Under the pieces are notes generated by a model. It ran no database searches and was not told the origin of the DNA. It saw nothing but the letters and a program-made list of their open reading frames with translations. From Oppiella nova (lineage: Eukaryota; Arthropoda; Arachnida; Sarcoptiformes; Oppiidae): a DNA stretch of 30,299 bases. The position numbers and the translations under genes were made by a program. Positions 8,542 through 23,243 of the stretch are shown piece by piece. The stretch covers positions 1-30,299 of the forward strand of contig CAJPVJ010000253.1 of assembly GCA_905397405.1 (NCBI GenBank). Direction: 5' to 3'. Each line of letters begins with the position of its first letter. The first letter of the stretch is position 1.

Positions 8542-11500
8542 GTCAGTGGGCCCTCAAATGTATGACAATTGGAAATTAGTGCCAATTTATACATATATTT
8601 CTTAATTAACCATTAAGTGATGGCTAAGCGATAATGTGAATCTCGATTTCTAAATGTTGTTTGCTGTTTACTAAATCACAATTTTATATTTAAAAAAAAC
8701 TTTCCTATAGTTTTACGCAATTGTATAAACTATTTGATAAGTTATAGCATAATTTGTTTGTTAAGTATTAACAAATCTGTTGATATTTTATTTAACTTTC
8801 ATTATACAATAATAGATTAGAGATTTGTCATACAATGTATATATTTTTGTGCTTGGCCATAAGTGCCATAACTTTCCCTTTTTTTATGTGGCAATTATTC
8901 TCTAATATCTATTATATATCTATTTCTTAAATATTTATTAATTTCGCTCTTATATAACATTATATAACATATGTTTGCTGTCGGTGTGTGTCAGTCGGCG
9001 ACTATTATTATATATTTAGTCCTCTTTGTTGTCACTCTCACTATCGCTTATTATATGAGAGGGAGTGGGAGATAATGTGTGAGTGAGTGTGTGTCTGCCG
9101 TTTGACTGTCGATGACTTAGTTTTAATGGTTACGTGTCTTGTAGTTGAGTAGTTTGGTTGGTGTGTGTGATGTCTGTGCGGTTCGTGACTACCTCTCAGC
9201 TGGCGTTTTGGGGCAATATTTTGGTGACAATTAAGCAATTTGTTGAAACAGACAGCGCAGACATCACATACACATAGACACCATTCCCATACACCATACC
9301 CGTAGACACATCGCCGGCACGATTCACATACATATAGACATAGTATGGTGAGAGACACTGGTATTTAAAGCACACGTCTCACCACTTTTAGACTAAATAT
9401 GTGACACTCATTGAGAATTCACATTGTGTTCAATCCATTATATATTATATAACGCATACCCGAGCCGCACATACGAGTGCCCTATCATCTTATCCGGTAC
9501 TTTCTCGATGTCTCATACCATTCCCCTCACACACATACAAGTGCTCTGATTATTTCAATCACGAAAAGTTTATGAAACACTTTTTGTGTTTTTAAACACT
9601 CTTGCCATGAGAAAAGTCTTATTACAATCCAGATTATTTTACTCCCATATATATAAACTCGTTGTTTATACGCCAATGGCTTGTATTGAAAAGTGATTCT
9701 CATTTTTATTTTTGCACTTTTATTTCTACAATGTTTTTTGCATGCTTATAATATTTATTAAATAGTTTTCCTTTAAATACTTATTACAATAATTGCATTA
9801 TTATTCCAGTGTTGCTAATTAATTCATTTGCAAAGCCATTAGTTTTTCTGTAAATATAAATCTATTAGTGTGTGCTTTAATAAATTTATTAGCGATTTAA
9901 TCCCGGATTATAAATATTAATAAGTTGCTAATATTTCCATCAAAATTCAATTTCAAATATTATACACATAATAAACATTTTAAACTTTTTAAACCGTGGT
10001 TTAGGCACAAATATATTTTATAAGCAAAACTTTTGAGACACATATATTTCACGTTTGAACAAAAAACAATAGCATATAAATCTGACAATGGATTCAATTT
10101 TATAGTCAACACTGGATTTATTTAACTTATTTCTTATTTCCCGTTATATTACACAAAAAAGTGTATCTATATTGTGATGATTGGTCCGGATTTTCAAAAC
10201 TATAATTCCGTTGGAAATGTATATAAAGTTATATAAAAAGCTTTTTCTGAGTCCATTAGAGGATTATTTACCGATTCTCTGGTCTCTCTCGCACTCTCTT
10301 TATATGAGTTACCATTTTATTGTACTTTTTTATGATGAGCCCCGACATTAAGCCTCCCCTCATATTTATACGCCATTCCTCTCAATACACTGTATTATAC
10401 ACACGGAGTATATATTGTCGTTCGTGTGTCTCAATCGGTGTCTCATTTAATGTGTGTTAAGTTATACACAGTTTTTATATCTGATATATGATATTATATT
10501 AGGGTTTTTGGTGTATAACCAATGTTTTATGGACTATCCGTACACTTGAGACCAATTATGAAAGTTTGCCCCAACTTTGGCTCAAAATTTATCTATTTTT
10601 CTCTGAAAAACTATGATTTTTGGCTATAATTTTGATTAGAAATCAAAGCGTTTTTGCAGTGAAATTCATACAACACTTGTGACTGAAGTGAACAGAAAAA
10701 AGTTTGCCTGACATTCAAACCCAGAATATATTTTAAAACACTATTCCGTTCACTGTATGCACACACTTCACACATACACTGTACTACTGGTGCGAAATAT
10801 GCGAAATTAAATTTGCATTTTTGTTTGAATTTGCATTTATTATCTTAAAATACACACCACATGTATATACCGTATTGTACTGGCAAAAAGGTTTCGCCAA
10901 TAATTGTATTATTTTTTTGGCAAAATTTTGCTCTCTCCAAATGCATTATTATTATATGTATTATATATTATCAATATATTTCTAATATAATATACACAAT
11001 GAAAAGTGAGACTCAATTTTCATCTATAGATGTGATGAATAGACAGGAGTGGGGAGAGAGAGAGAGAGAGAGAGAGAGAAGCGAAAAGTATATTATTTTC
11101 ACTTTTACTCCTAACTTAATTTTCTGGGCTTTCACTTGACTTATATTGATATCAAATATATATTTATATGAGAGTTGGAAAATAGACGACGAGAAGTGAG
11201 TATTTAAGGGCAGATATGGTGAGAGTGTGAGTGAGAGAGTGAGTGATAGGGAGAGGTTGTGTGAGAATTAGAGGTTTTGGAAAATAGTTTACGATTTTCA
11301 TAATTCCTTGCCTCATATTATAGTCTACTGTATATTAATATTATTAAGTTTGTGTTTCTGATCCCTTCGTAATAAATGCATTATTTTCTCACTTTTCTTG
11401 CTTAGAAAATATATTATAGTTTTTATTTTATTATATTTAATATTTTTTGCCACAAATTTGTGTTACCGGTATATTCTAGCAAATCCTCGGCACAGATATA

Positions 11501-11691
11501 TATAGAGAAGTTTTTCCCACATCTCTCTCTCTCTCTCTCAACGCATTTTATCCCTAATATCTGAAGTTCCCCTCAATTTCTCTCAGTTTTTAGTGCTTGA
11601 GATAAAAGGCAGCGATTTTTTGTGCCTATTCTTTGCGATAGGTTTTGGCATTACATCCAAACTCTGGATATATAACTGGAGGCAATAAATG

Positions 11692-11697
<6 letters not shown>

Positions 11698-11729
<32 letters not shown>
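11698..11729. repeat. (CT)n microsatellite
   Basis: A CT tract of 32 bases. A GA tract follows at 11806-11827, giving a second inverted CT/GA pair with a spacer of about 76 bases. Confidence 0.95.
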
Positions 11730-11732
<3 letters not shown>

Positions 11733-12675
11733 GTTGACCTTCGCTGAAAACCAGAAAATCAAACGTTTGAAATGAATTTAATTTTTCTTTGGCTTAAAAA
11801 CTTCCAGAGAGAGAGAGAGAGAGAGAGCCGCAGATAACGATAAGAAGACATTATTCTGTGTCTCTCTTTTCGCTGTTATCTTCATATAAAAGACATTAAT
11901 ATTTTTTTGAACAATTTTTATGAGTCAAACGAAATTACGAAATTGTATTTTATTTTTATATTCAAATATATGTGTGAAATAGTCGTTTCAAACACACTAG
12001 CCTTTGTGTGTTCAATAATAATCTTATAAACAATTATTAAATAATAAATTGCATGAAATATAGCCATAAGACTGCGAGTAAAACATCATAAGAATAATTT
12101 AATTAATACTTTTCAAACACATAATAATCGTGTTTATAATACATTTTTTTGTGTGATTTAATTAATTAATTATCAAACAAAAAAAATCTTTTCATACTTT
12201 TAGGGTTCAATAGATATACAATAGAAATGTAAACTCTTATTGTGAGGTATTATTATATACTGTATACTAATGTAATGTTTGAATAACATTATGGCATTTG
12301 AAACAAAAAATATTTTGTGCTTTCATTGCCTTTCTTATGGTTTTTATTTCGCTATCGAATGGATATAATGAAGAAAAAACACAAAGATTTTTATCACAAC
12401 TTTTTTAATGTAAATACAAAACCAAAATAAGAAATAAAATAAATATAGAGTTTGGGAGAGAGAAAGCTATAAATCTTATTTTAATGCATTAGTGCCCCAA
12501 TCTTTACCACCCTTTCCTCCCTATCCCCACCGACTTCTCTCTCATACCATATAATACTTTACTCTTCATTACAGATTTATTTCTCTTAAAATAACTTATT
12601 TTTTACTTTTTTCCAGAGACACAGAGAAAATCTCTCAAATCTTTTTATACTTTATTAGTGATAGAGAAAGACAGT

Positions 12676-12678
<3 letters not shown>

Positions 12679-12710
<32 letters not shown>
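12679..12710. repeat. (GA)n microsatellite
   Basis: A GA tract of 32 bases in intron 2. Confidence 0.95.
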
Positions 12711-12715
<5 letters not shown>

Positions 12716-13421
12716 TAAGTTTTATACAGAGAAAAGGATTAGAAAAGGGGCTCAAAAAATGTGTGCATTTTTTTGTCTGATGATAGCCTTTAGGCTAAAC
12801 GGAAGACTCGGCATAAAGGGTCACAAAAATTGTTATTTTAAATTATTTTCAGTGAATCCGAGAATCAAATCGTCGTTTCAAACATTTTTTTCTCACACTA
12901 TTGGCCACAGAATTAAAAGAGATTTTGTCTCACACTATGTTATACTGTATGTGTCTATCGTATGATAAAAGTTTGGCTCATTTTTTACCCAAATTAACGA
13001 ACAGACAGATGAATACCACCCGAGCAGTCGGGACTCATTTGTCAAGTAATGGTCTCTTAGAGAGAGAAAAATCCTCCAATAAATCAATTATAGATTGAAA
13101 ACACGGAATATTTTTTATAATACAGAATATCTTATATACAGTATAATAGTATTTTATTATTTTAATTCTCGGCTATATATTGGTTATGGCAATGGGATAT
13201 AGATGTTCAACAAGTATTTGACGTTTGTATTAGTTATGATTATATTAATACTTTAAATATAATATTTAGGGTATGAATGGGCCATTGAATGGTTGAATGG
13301 GTGAGCGTTTACTGTCAGACGGGAACTCCTCCTCAGCCGTTGTTAACTGTCACTCAAATTCTCACCACAAGATTCTCAGACGATATATGTTTGCATAACA
13401 TGTAATCAACTCTTCAAATGC

Positions 13422-13424
<3 letters not shown>

Positions 13425-13460
<36 letters not shown>
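13425..13460. repeat. (CT)n microsatellite
   Basis: A CT tract of 36 bases in intron 2. Confidence 0.95.
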
Positions 13461-13463
<3 letters not shown>

Positions 13464-14105
13464 GAGTACATAAGTATCCGATACTCACATACTGTAAATT
13501 GTTGGCTAAACACGAAAGACTATAATAATGTTTGACTGCTATTGTGCTAAATATTAGGCTTTGAAAGTGAGAGAGAACATATTTTCACAACTAATCTAAT
13601 AATATAATACTTAACACAAAGTTTTTAAATATTAAATTGTAATTAGATAATAAGGCATTATTTTTATGCTAACTATATCCAATAATTTGTCTGAATAACA
13701 ACAACGAGCACAGTTTGCTTAGCATTTTAAATGTGCAAAACATGTGCCAAAAAGGCTATTGAATGCCATTTTCGATGCATTTATATGTAATATTGAATTT
13801 TAATAGCCGTTAAACAGTGAAACGAAAGCAAAAGTTTTTCTCTCTCTATGGATGCGATGGCTATCAAAAAATGTGAAATTGCTTTAAATTTGCATTGAAA
13901 TGGACAGCCGTAGCGCATAAGAGGCCGCACAGGGCTATTGGCAATAGAGGCGCACAATATGTCAAATATATTGCTTTCGTATTGTAATGGAAATGTTGGC
14001 CAAAAAATGCCAGAAAAATGATAGAAAACCAGAAGTACAACAACACAATAAAACTATGAAAATATGATAATTTTATTGCTCTAAAGAATCAAAAGGCATT
14101 CTTAT

Positions 14106-14107
<2 letters not shown>

Positions 14108-14145
<38 letters not shown>
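14108..14145. repeat. (CT)n microsatellite
   Basis: A CT tract of 38 bases in intron 2. Confidence 0.95.
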
Positions 14146-14149
<4 letters not shown>

Positions 14150-14310
14150 CACTTTATATCAAATATCAATGTTATGTATGTTTAAGGCTTTTGTTATGGC
14201 AATTGAATCCCCCTTTTGCTTAACATTATATAAAACATTCAATCGTTTTGTTATTATTGTATGAATCGTACAATAGAGGCCTTTTGTGCTGCACTTCAAT
14301 GCTCGGTCAG

Positions 14311-14312
<2 letters not shown>

Positions 14313-14354
<42 letters not shown>
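14313..14354. repeat. (CT)n microsatellite
   Basis: A CT tract of 42 bases, one of the longest in the window. It produces a spurious Arg-Glu repeat in a minus-strand open frame. Confidence 0.95.
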
Positions 14355-14357
<3 letters not shown>

Positions 14358-15948
14358 TGGTAGAAATGATGGTCTGACTCTCCAAGTGATCCTTTTGATG
14401 ATATTATAATAAAAACTCATTAACATATTGATAGCTATAATCGTAGACCACATATCACTGCAATACAAAAATAGTAGAAAATATAACACAAATATTTCTC
14501 CAATTTTGTGCACATTAAAGTGTATGCTTTATTATACGTATAATGTTCAACACAATTGTCATACAATTTACATAATAAATCTCCATGCACATACCAAATG
14601 TAGGCATTTTTGACCGCAAACTATAATATAATTTATATAAAATATTCAAAATGATGAGAAAATTTTTGCTTTATTTCCTCATTTTGTATGTTTGAGTAAT
14701 ATTTGCCATATTTCTTGATTTTGCTTTTTTGTACATCAATAGAAAAAGTTATTTTTTATGATTATAATTACATTGTGTAAATCATTGCAACTGTACTGTA
14801 ATTTAGATATCTATACATACAAAAAACATAACAATACCTCCCGAACCTACCCATAACATGGGGATAGGGCCCTAAAACTGGCAGAATTGGCACACAATAT
14901 GTATAATAGATAATGATTTGCAAAGTGCCGCTCATCACTAATTCATGGCCTAAATCGGCAACAAATCACTAATTTATTGATAACTATTTTATGTCTTTCC
15001 TATTATACAGCCCATACCTCCCATTCCTATGTTTGGTGTGTGTGTTCGCTGAATTTATTCCGATGTTTTTTGTGGCTAACTATGTGTTTGTATGGTGTCA
15101 TCTGCACCGGTAGTACCGTACGGCACACACATACACCATACATAAGCCATTTAATAATGCATAAGTAAAATAAAAATATTAGTGGTATTGGCGACTGGCC
15201 TGGCATTCCTATCCCTATCATTCACTACATTGACCCCAGATTTTTTGTGTGTTGTTTTGCATCCCATTCCCATTGCCGACACACGAAAATTGTCGTTTTT
15301 TACACCAATTTCTCTCTCCCTTTCCCTCTGTAATAGCCGTGAAATTTATTCCGACGATTGTATTGGAATTTATTTCCCGATTTTTTCTCTCAAAATAAAT
15401 ATATATTTTTATATGTATTTTACTTAACATTTTTTGCTGCTATCGACTTAAACCGTAAAGCATTTCTCATTAATCTCGGCTCTAAATTGAAATAAATATT
15501 TAATTACAAAAAAAGTTTTTTCTGTGGATTGCAGTAAATGGCGATTAATTTTCCATTCATTTGTCGGTTATTTCAAATGAGAGGGAAAAAGTTTTTTAAC
15601 TTTTAAATAAGAGGTTGGGATAGCATTTGTTGATGTGTATGTACATGATATAAGGCACAGGAACTGGTGATAAGGGCATGCATTGAGTTTTATTATTAAA
15701 ATATGTTGTACTCTAAGTGATGAACACATTTCTACACGTTTTGGTGATGTGTGCCATACTCGCGATGACCTCTCTCTCTCTCTCTCCACTCATTCACTCA
15801 CACTCTGGTTATGAGAGACAATCACATACACAGTAGTAGTAGAGGACATGCACTCATAGCCATACATCTGTACAGCAAATATCATCTCATTATTATTCAA
15901 CGCCAAAGAACATTGTGTTGTGTTTTATCTCTCGGTTTTCAGGAGGGG

Positions 15949-15952
<4 letters not shown>

Positions 15953-15987
<35 letters not shown>
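15953..15987. repeat. (GA)n microsatellite
   Basis: A GA tract of 35 bases at the left edge of a GC-richer patch. Confidence 0.95.
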
Positions 15988-15988
<1 letters not shown>

Positions 15989-17747
15989 ATCAAAAATGAG
16001 TGTACAATACAAATACTATGGTGTGAGGCGACCAGAGAGCGAGTGGTGGTGTTGAGAGCAAAGGCAAAACGCCAGGCGTTTAGTCACTGGAGAATTGCAC
16101 GCATAGACTGACTGTCCATTTCTCTTTGCATTCACTCTTATTTCCGTGCCATACATATGAGCGCAAAAAATAAGGCATATCAGCGCCGACAGTACAGCGC
16201 TCTACATATATTGAACAAATTGATGCCGTGATAGGCACTGATGGCTAGATATTCATGTGTGGCTACACTGGTGTAGTAGTCGCTGATGACTCTGATGCCC
16301 AACAAAATACAAAATATTCTCTTAGGACCAGCTTTTTGGCTGCCAGTGCTGGCTATAGCTACCAGTGCTCTCTCGCTCTGCATCGCCATCAGAGGCTCCC
16401 AACTCTTATTATTTAATAAAAACCTTAAAGAAATGGACAGCTCTTCTCAGAGGCCAGCGAATAGAAAGTGAAAATATTATACAACCGTATAAAACAATAT
16501 ACAGTGCACTCGAGGTATACATTTATTTGTATACTTCGCAAAGTCAGCAATGTCAAGAGTAAGGCTCACACTGTAAAGCTAGCACATTTTGAATATAGTG
16601 TACAAAGTATATTACTTTGTGTATTACTTTTAATAGTGAACACTAAATATAATATACTTTTTATTAGTTATATACAAACTTTATATCAGAGAGTCGACTG
16701 TATTTACACGAAAAAATATTAGTGTGAAAATGTATTGCATTTTATTCCGATGCAATACTGGAGGGAATGGTAGCTGTATAAAATGTAGCTGGGAAATACA
16801 GTGGTGTGGGGCAGTTTGAGGGCTAACTAAATAGGTTTTGGTCTTTAGGAATGGCATTCAATTGGCTTTTATTATACACACAATATTTGAGGTACGGTTT
16901 CACATCGTATGTATGAAAAGCCATCGCTTAAGATATGATAATTGGAAATTGGCTTATATTTGGCTCACACACCATACCATGCCAACCATAACAACCAAAA
17001 TATGGTTTTATATGTCTGGGCGAGTGGGCACTCGTGGATATAGGGCCTGAGAGCGCTGGTATCCACACTGGCAGAGCACTGTTGCCTTAAAATTGTATTT
17101 TTTCATACATTTTATTGTGTTGTGATGTGTTTGGGCCACAAGTCTCTGGAGGTATGGGTTTTTTGATAAAAATATTTTTTATTTCTCAGAAATATTATCA
17201 ACTTTTCGCTTTATTTCACTTATTTTTTGCGTGAAATATAATGTTTTAAAACAAAACACATTTTCTATTAACATCTCTGTTTTCAATGAAATTTTAGATA
17301 AAATATATTGAGTACTGAATATATTTTGATGGAAACTATGTGTTTGGCTCTGAATTGCATAGAAAATAAACTTTTTGCTGTGAGAGTAAACTCACATTAG
17401 GCTTAGTTTTACTATTTTTAATTGACATTAATTTTATGGCATTTTTTGAAACACAATTGTATAATAAGACAATTATTGCACAGAAAACGCATAAACATAA
17501 TGGACTGTAACAGCAATTTATCGGCCCTTATATTCTTCATCATCTGCTTCTCTCTCTCTCTCTCTCTCTCTCACTTGACTTATACCCAAATTTAATAACT
17601 TAATTGACTCGAACCACTCGACCCCCACACGACTAATACTCTGGTCTTTTATACCGTATATGACTTACGAGTGAATTGTATTTTTGAGCCCAAGTTTACG
17701 ATCGTATTGTGTGTTGCGTTTAATGAGTGAATGGACTCTAACTCTCA

Positions 17748-17750
<3 letters not shown>

Positions 17751-17785
<35 letters not shown>
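17751..17785. repeat. (CT)n microsatellite
   Basis: A CT tract of 35 bases in intron 2. Confidence 0.95.
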
Positions 17786-17790
<5 letters not shown>

Positions 17791-18022
17791 ATACCTACGA
17801 ATGTGATGAGCAGATGATATGAGAAAAAAACTTTAATATATATTTAACTTAAATTTTTTCCCAAAAGCAATATTTCTTGAAATTAAGCAAAAAAACTATT
17901 ATAACTGCATTTTGCAATTTATAAAGTATTGAATAACACAGAAAATAGTATTTATGAGCATAGTACTGTCATTATATTTTTAAACTTATGAAAAGTTTTT
18001 AAAAATACAATTACGGTATAAG

Positions 18023-18057
<35 letters not shown>

Positions 18058-19224
18058 ACCCTCTCCCACAGTCTATCTCTGGTAGAGTATTATCTCAATT
18101 GCGTCCATACATCTAATCCGAGTCCCTTTTCTATGATGGGTAGCCATCAGTCTTATTGTGGCAAACAATTGGCTTTCGGAGTAAATAACGACCAAATGTT
18201 ATTGACATTCACAGGCAGTCCTCACAGCAAACCGTATAATAATTAATGCCATAAATAGAGACAAAAGGTTTAAAACACACTATTTGTAGCGTAAAAGCAA
18301 AACAATATTCAAAAAAGTTTTCAAACAAATTAAAAATCGCACGATTCATATACTCCTATGAGTGAAGTTAATGAACCAAATAATCACTATTTTCTGTGTC
18401 TATTCAGTGAACAAAAATATTTGATTTTCTCTCTCTATGGTCTATACTAATGAACTCAATACTACTACAGAATATTCTGTGAATCATTGCATTAATATCA
18501 TGATTATTACGATTATTATCGCTCATTGCGATTACAATGTAAGCCATTATTCTGTTATTGTTTTTGCTAAAGGATTTTGTGACCTTTTATTACTATTATT
18601 CCGTATATTATTCTGTAGTATATATTCATGGATTTCTCAGTAACTTTATATCTAATTCCGATCAGATCCCGGTGCCCAGCGATTACAGCCTCCCACTTAA
18701 GTCCAATATTCCCGTTCCTTATTTACATTCAATGGATTAACTTAAGTGAGAGCGCCGGGCGCTTATGCGAATAGGCCATACAATACACTACCAGTGTGTG
18801 TATGTCCGCACCTAATAGTGTAAATATACAGTCCATTAATGCCTCGTAAAGATTTTCATTGCCCTTTCGGATCGAGTGGTATGAGTGGCTCAACACTCCA
18901 GATATTAGTCCAGTGCTGTAGATATGTGTTGGCGATCCTATTGTCAGATCCCCAGACGCCCTGTATATTCGGATACAATTGCCAATAATGGCCTTCCCTT
19001 TCACTCTACGACTACTACTCACTCACACTCTCAGTCGTCCTATTGATTGTTGTCTTATGTGTTGTTTTGCATCTTTAGCTCATTATAGCCTACCATTGAA
19101 TACAATATCATAAGTGTTTGCATCGGTCAGTCCACTCATTCACACCCCAGCCCTGCCTGCCATTCATGAAGGCATCGGTTATCTCAGCCGATACAGTCTT
19201 AACACTCCCTAAACAACACTTACA

Positions 19225-19228
<4 letters not shown>

Positions 19229-19272
<44 letters not shown>
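19229..19272. repeat. (CT)n microsatellite
   Basis: A CT tract of 44 bases, the longest in the window. Confidence 0.95.
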
Positions 19273-19277
<5 letters not shown>

Positions 19278-21959
19278 TGTATCTCACAATTCAATACACA
19301 GAATAATAGGAGAGAATCAAAATCTGATTTACAATTCAATACATACAGTGTTTGGGTTAATTGCAATGCAATAATAGTATTTTTCTTAGTGTATACCAGC
19401 CCCGGTATATACAGTTCATCACTTGAATTTGTGTGTAGTCTGTGCTCTAAGAAGTGTACAGTAAATATATATTTTTGTAGTGAACTTAATCGAGAGTTCA
19501 TTCAAATTTTCAATTTATTTAAGTATTATGTCTGCGAAGAATCGCGAATTTATACACTATTGGCGTAAAAATATTGTTAAAATACAGTGTATTTAAGTTG
19601 CATTAATTTTTAACCCCTTGTGTGTGACCCCCTTAAAACCATAATTACGCTGATAGTTAATTTCCATAATAACACACTTTTTTTTCAATCCCCGTAATAT
19701 TGATTTACATTTTTATTTCTGGTTTTCGATTTAAAAAACATTAATTCATTTGCGAAAATCATTACTGAACAAAAAAAATGGGATATAAATATAACTCTTT
19801 CTAAAAGTTGCATTTATTATTATGAATTCAATTTTGTAGTGTATTTTTCAGTGCGATAAATTAATATCAGTTTTTTCGTGTTGTAATGTAATTATTATTT
19901 TTTAAAATATACTTTTTTCAAAAATATGTTTTGCATTTTTTGCTCATTTGTAATTAGGTATTTAAATAAATCAAAACCCCTTTTTTGACATTTTGGTGCG
20001 TGGCTACGCTAGTGAAATATTTTTTCCCATGCTTTTTGAAAAGTTAAATAATTTTTTTAAACAAGTGATTAATCGATTCATTATTGGGATTGAATTTTTT
20101 GAAATATTAATATAGATTTCCTATTATTTTCATAAATTATTAGCGTATTGAGTAAAAAATAAATTATTTGATACCTTTTATGGACTGTCTTTACACAGAC
20201 AACAAAAATTTTAATCACAAAATTCTGTATCGATTTATGAAAATTCCTGAATTTTATTAATGATTGCCACCAAAAAATATATGATTTTCATTCATAAATA
20301 CCTCAAACGCCTAAAAATGTATTTTAAATTCAATTTTTAAGCTTCAATTGGCTTACGATTTGATGCCATAATTTGATTCGTAAATTTGTTTTTCAAGAAA
20401 TATCATTAAATAGTATTATTTTTCTTGATGCATTCATACATTTAAAGCATTTTAAATACTTTAAAATTACATCAAATTATTCAGTAGTTACTGTATTACA
20501 GTAAATACACGGAAAGGGTTGACACGTTAAGAGACTGATAGCCTTATATATCATACAAAACTAATACTACATCCATGAGAAGGTCGACTCAACAAAAATA
20601 TGATATAATAATAGCATAACATGAGTGCCAATAAAACATTTGATTGAATACCTCTTTTATATGGAAAATACATTTCAACTGAAAAACATATTTAGCGTAT
20701 TATACAAAATGCTTAGAGGTTTTGCAAAGTAGCATTTAATATTTGCTGATTTTAAACGCCAATTCACATCACATTATCGTTAATTAGAAATTATAATTTT
20801 GATTGATATGGCAATTGGTTGAGACGTTTTGGTATATACAGTATGTATGTATGAAAATGGTGTGGTTATAGGGCTGTTAGGCTGTGGGCACAGACATCTC
20901 ACACACCAATTAATTTATTCTCTGGGCTTTCGGTCGCAATAAATCATAATTACAGCGAAATATGTGTTTCACAATCAAACATAAAAATTAATTTATTTAT
21001 TACTATAAAAAAGTGTCTCTACTCTCAAGACATGAAATTTTTTTTGTGTACAATTATCATTCAAATGACAAACAATTTCCAACACTTGTGTATTGAATAT
21101 TAAAATCAATTTCACAAACTTTATGACTAGTAGACAGACATTTCAATCACACAATAAACTACAGAAAAAAGTTATGCAAGTCTTTAGAGTAAGAAAAAAG
21201 TAATTACTTTAAGAGATTCAGTAATTGTATTGAAATGATATGACAGTATAGAGTGGTATACAGTATATACTATGCCATGAATTATGAGATAATCTCTTCA
21301 AACATATCTTTGCTTAATTGAGCGCCGAATAAATGGTTTAATAGGATCTCATAAATTGTTTTCACTCTAACTCTAGTCGTCGATCTCATCGGCCGGTCGT
21401 TTACAGCGAGATAAACAGCCAGTCCTTTCTCAGTCGCTGCCTATCAGTTGAAGTATAGCAGCTTTGGGTACAATTTAAATGCCAATTGACTTTCAGCTTG
21501 TTTTGGCATTCAGTTTATTAGCACAATAAGACCATTGAGTCTCAGCGCCGGGAATCCATTTGCGCGCACATACTAAACCATATATACCAGTGCTGCTACC
21601 ATCATCATGATGATGATGATGCCGGTGCTCTACAATAGTAGCGTAGCGCACATACACTTATTATAGCCCATCATCTCCATCGACAGCCAAAGTGTTTGTG
21701 TATTCAGTAGTCATACACGAGAGCGAAGCCATCGGTTCGCCTAGTCTTGGATGCGAGTCACGGCTCTGGGATGCCTGTGCTCTCTATGTTGATGGCCTAC
21801 TCGATCTGCTGGTCGACCCATCGCATGCCAAGAATGCCAAATGTAGTCTCTCTCACATCCCTCTCCTCCCTCTCTCCCCCTCTCTCTCCAAAATTCTGGA
21901 GGTTTTCTCCGCGAGAATAACGGCTTCACATCATCAGCAGAAAAGCACTCGTAGTTTAT

Positions 21960-21960
<1 letters not shown>

Positions 21961-22009
<49 letters not shown>
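21961..22009. repeat. (AAT)n trinucleotide repeat
   Basis: An AAT/TAA repeat of about 49 bases with one ACT variant near 21974. It yields a false polyasparagine tail in a plus-strand open frame, and is the only long trinucleotide tract in the window. Confidence 0.9.
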
Positions 22010-22010
<1 letters not shown>

Positions 22011-23243
22011 GAATTTGAGCAATATATATATATATAGGGAGGCAATGATTGCGCCCAATGTCAGAGTCTCTCTCTCTCTCTCTCGCACACAAAAACTGCT
22101 TCTGGAGCTCAACGGCACAACACAAACAGATTTCCAATTTCCAGCGTTTTAGCGAATGTGATGCGAATTATTAATTAGACATCCCTTTACTCATTCACTA
22201 CACCATTATATTTACCATACGCTCAGTGGATAGTATGTCTGCCACTCCATTCCCATCCATGAATATTCTGTGCCACCATTACTACTGTACTCCTACTGTG
22301 CCTACCTCTACCTACCCTCTCTCATTGCCTAACCGTTTATGTATTCACAATCTATACTCAATTTTTTAAGTTAATTATATAAATATTTTTTGTTTCAATG
22401 AGTAATTCATAAGCCGTTTTACTTTTGGCATTCAAATGAATTAACGGTAACTATATTTGCCATGAGTTTGACTCTCAAATGTATTCACAAACTACTGAAT
22501 ACATTGTATGTGTGTTTCGCTCATTAATTATATAATTTGTTTAATGAATTACCGTTTAAATTGAAAAATAACGCTACTTTCTATGACCTTTGCAAATGGT
22601 ATTCAAATATGATACTTGATATGAAATTTTAATTATTTAATCGCATATTATTTAATAGCTTTTGTTAGCAAGTCGTGAGCGCTTTTTTGAGTTAATTTTT
22701 GTGATTTAATTATTTAATGGACACCCAGTTTGTGATTGGGTTTTGTGAAAGTTTAATTCCCTGACAATCAATAAATACATAGCTATGTATGATTTATTTA
22801 TCATCCGGGTCTTAACTCTTAAGTCCATTAAATTATTTATCACTTTTTATTTATTTATCGAGTTTTTTATATCTTTTCGAAAAACTATTTTTTTCAATCA
22901 AATCGTAAAAACTTTGGCAATGAACAAAATATAAGTGAAAAATTGGCTTTCATTTCATATTTCATTTTCAAATCACAAAAAAATAAATAAAATAAATCAT
23001 AAATTTTTTAAGACAATATCGTATTAAACACACGAAATCGAGATTTAATTTATCGCTTTTTATGATAAATTTATTTTTTAGCTTATATACTAGTATTTAT
23101 ACATTATTAACTTATATTTATATAATTTATAAACTTATAAACGTTATATAATTTAATATATAATATATAACTATTTGTATACAACAACACTAATCGTCTA
23201 ATACTATGCCAACCCTTACCTCCCTATCCAATCGTATGGACAG

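Larger units (their letters stand above)
8542..15988 (+). other. trh intron 2, first half
   Basis: Long AT-rich intron sequence without recognisable exons. Features seen are microsatellites at 11054-11079, 11522-11539, 11698-11729, 11806-11827, 12679-12710, 13425-13460, 14108-14145, 14313-14354, 15770-15786 and 15953-15987, and a GT/CA-rich patch at about 9050-9350. Open frames here are short and of low complexity, and several are driven by the repeats. Nothing resembling a transposase, reverse transcriptase or a nested gene was seen. Confidence 0.6.
15989..23243 (+). other. trh intron 2, second half, with GC-richer islands
   Basis: Intron sequence up to the bHLH exon. The background is AT-rich, but three islands are distinctly richer in GC and CpG: about 16010-16450, 18655-19030 and 21370-21960. 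None reads as a protein I know, and the short frames within them show no family motif. They may be enhancers, non-coding RNA exons or alternative first exons. Repeats lie at 17549-17572, 17751-17785, 18027-18055, 19229-19272, 21961-22009 and 22067-22084. 22380-23190 is very AT-rich with nothing visible. Confidence 0.55.

Noticed and set aside
18729-19022. Minus-strand frame of 97 codons
   Set aside because: No similarity to any family I know, no splice context, and located inside an intron of trh. Kept only as part of a GC-richer island.
21692-22018. Plus-strand frame ending in polyasparagine
   Set aside because: The tail is the AAT microsatellite, and the rest has no recognisable domain.
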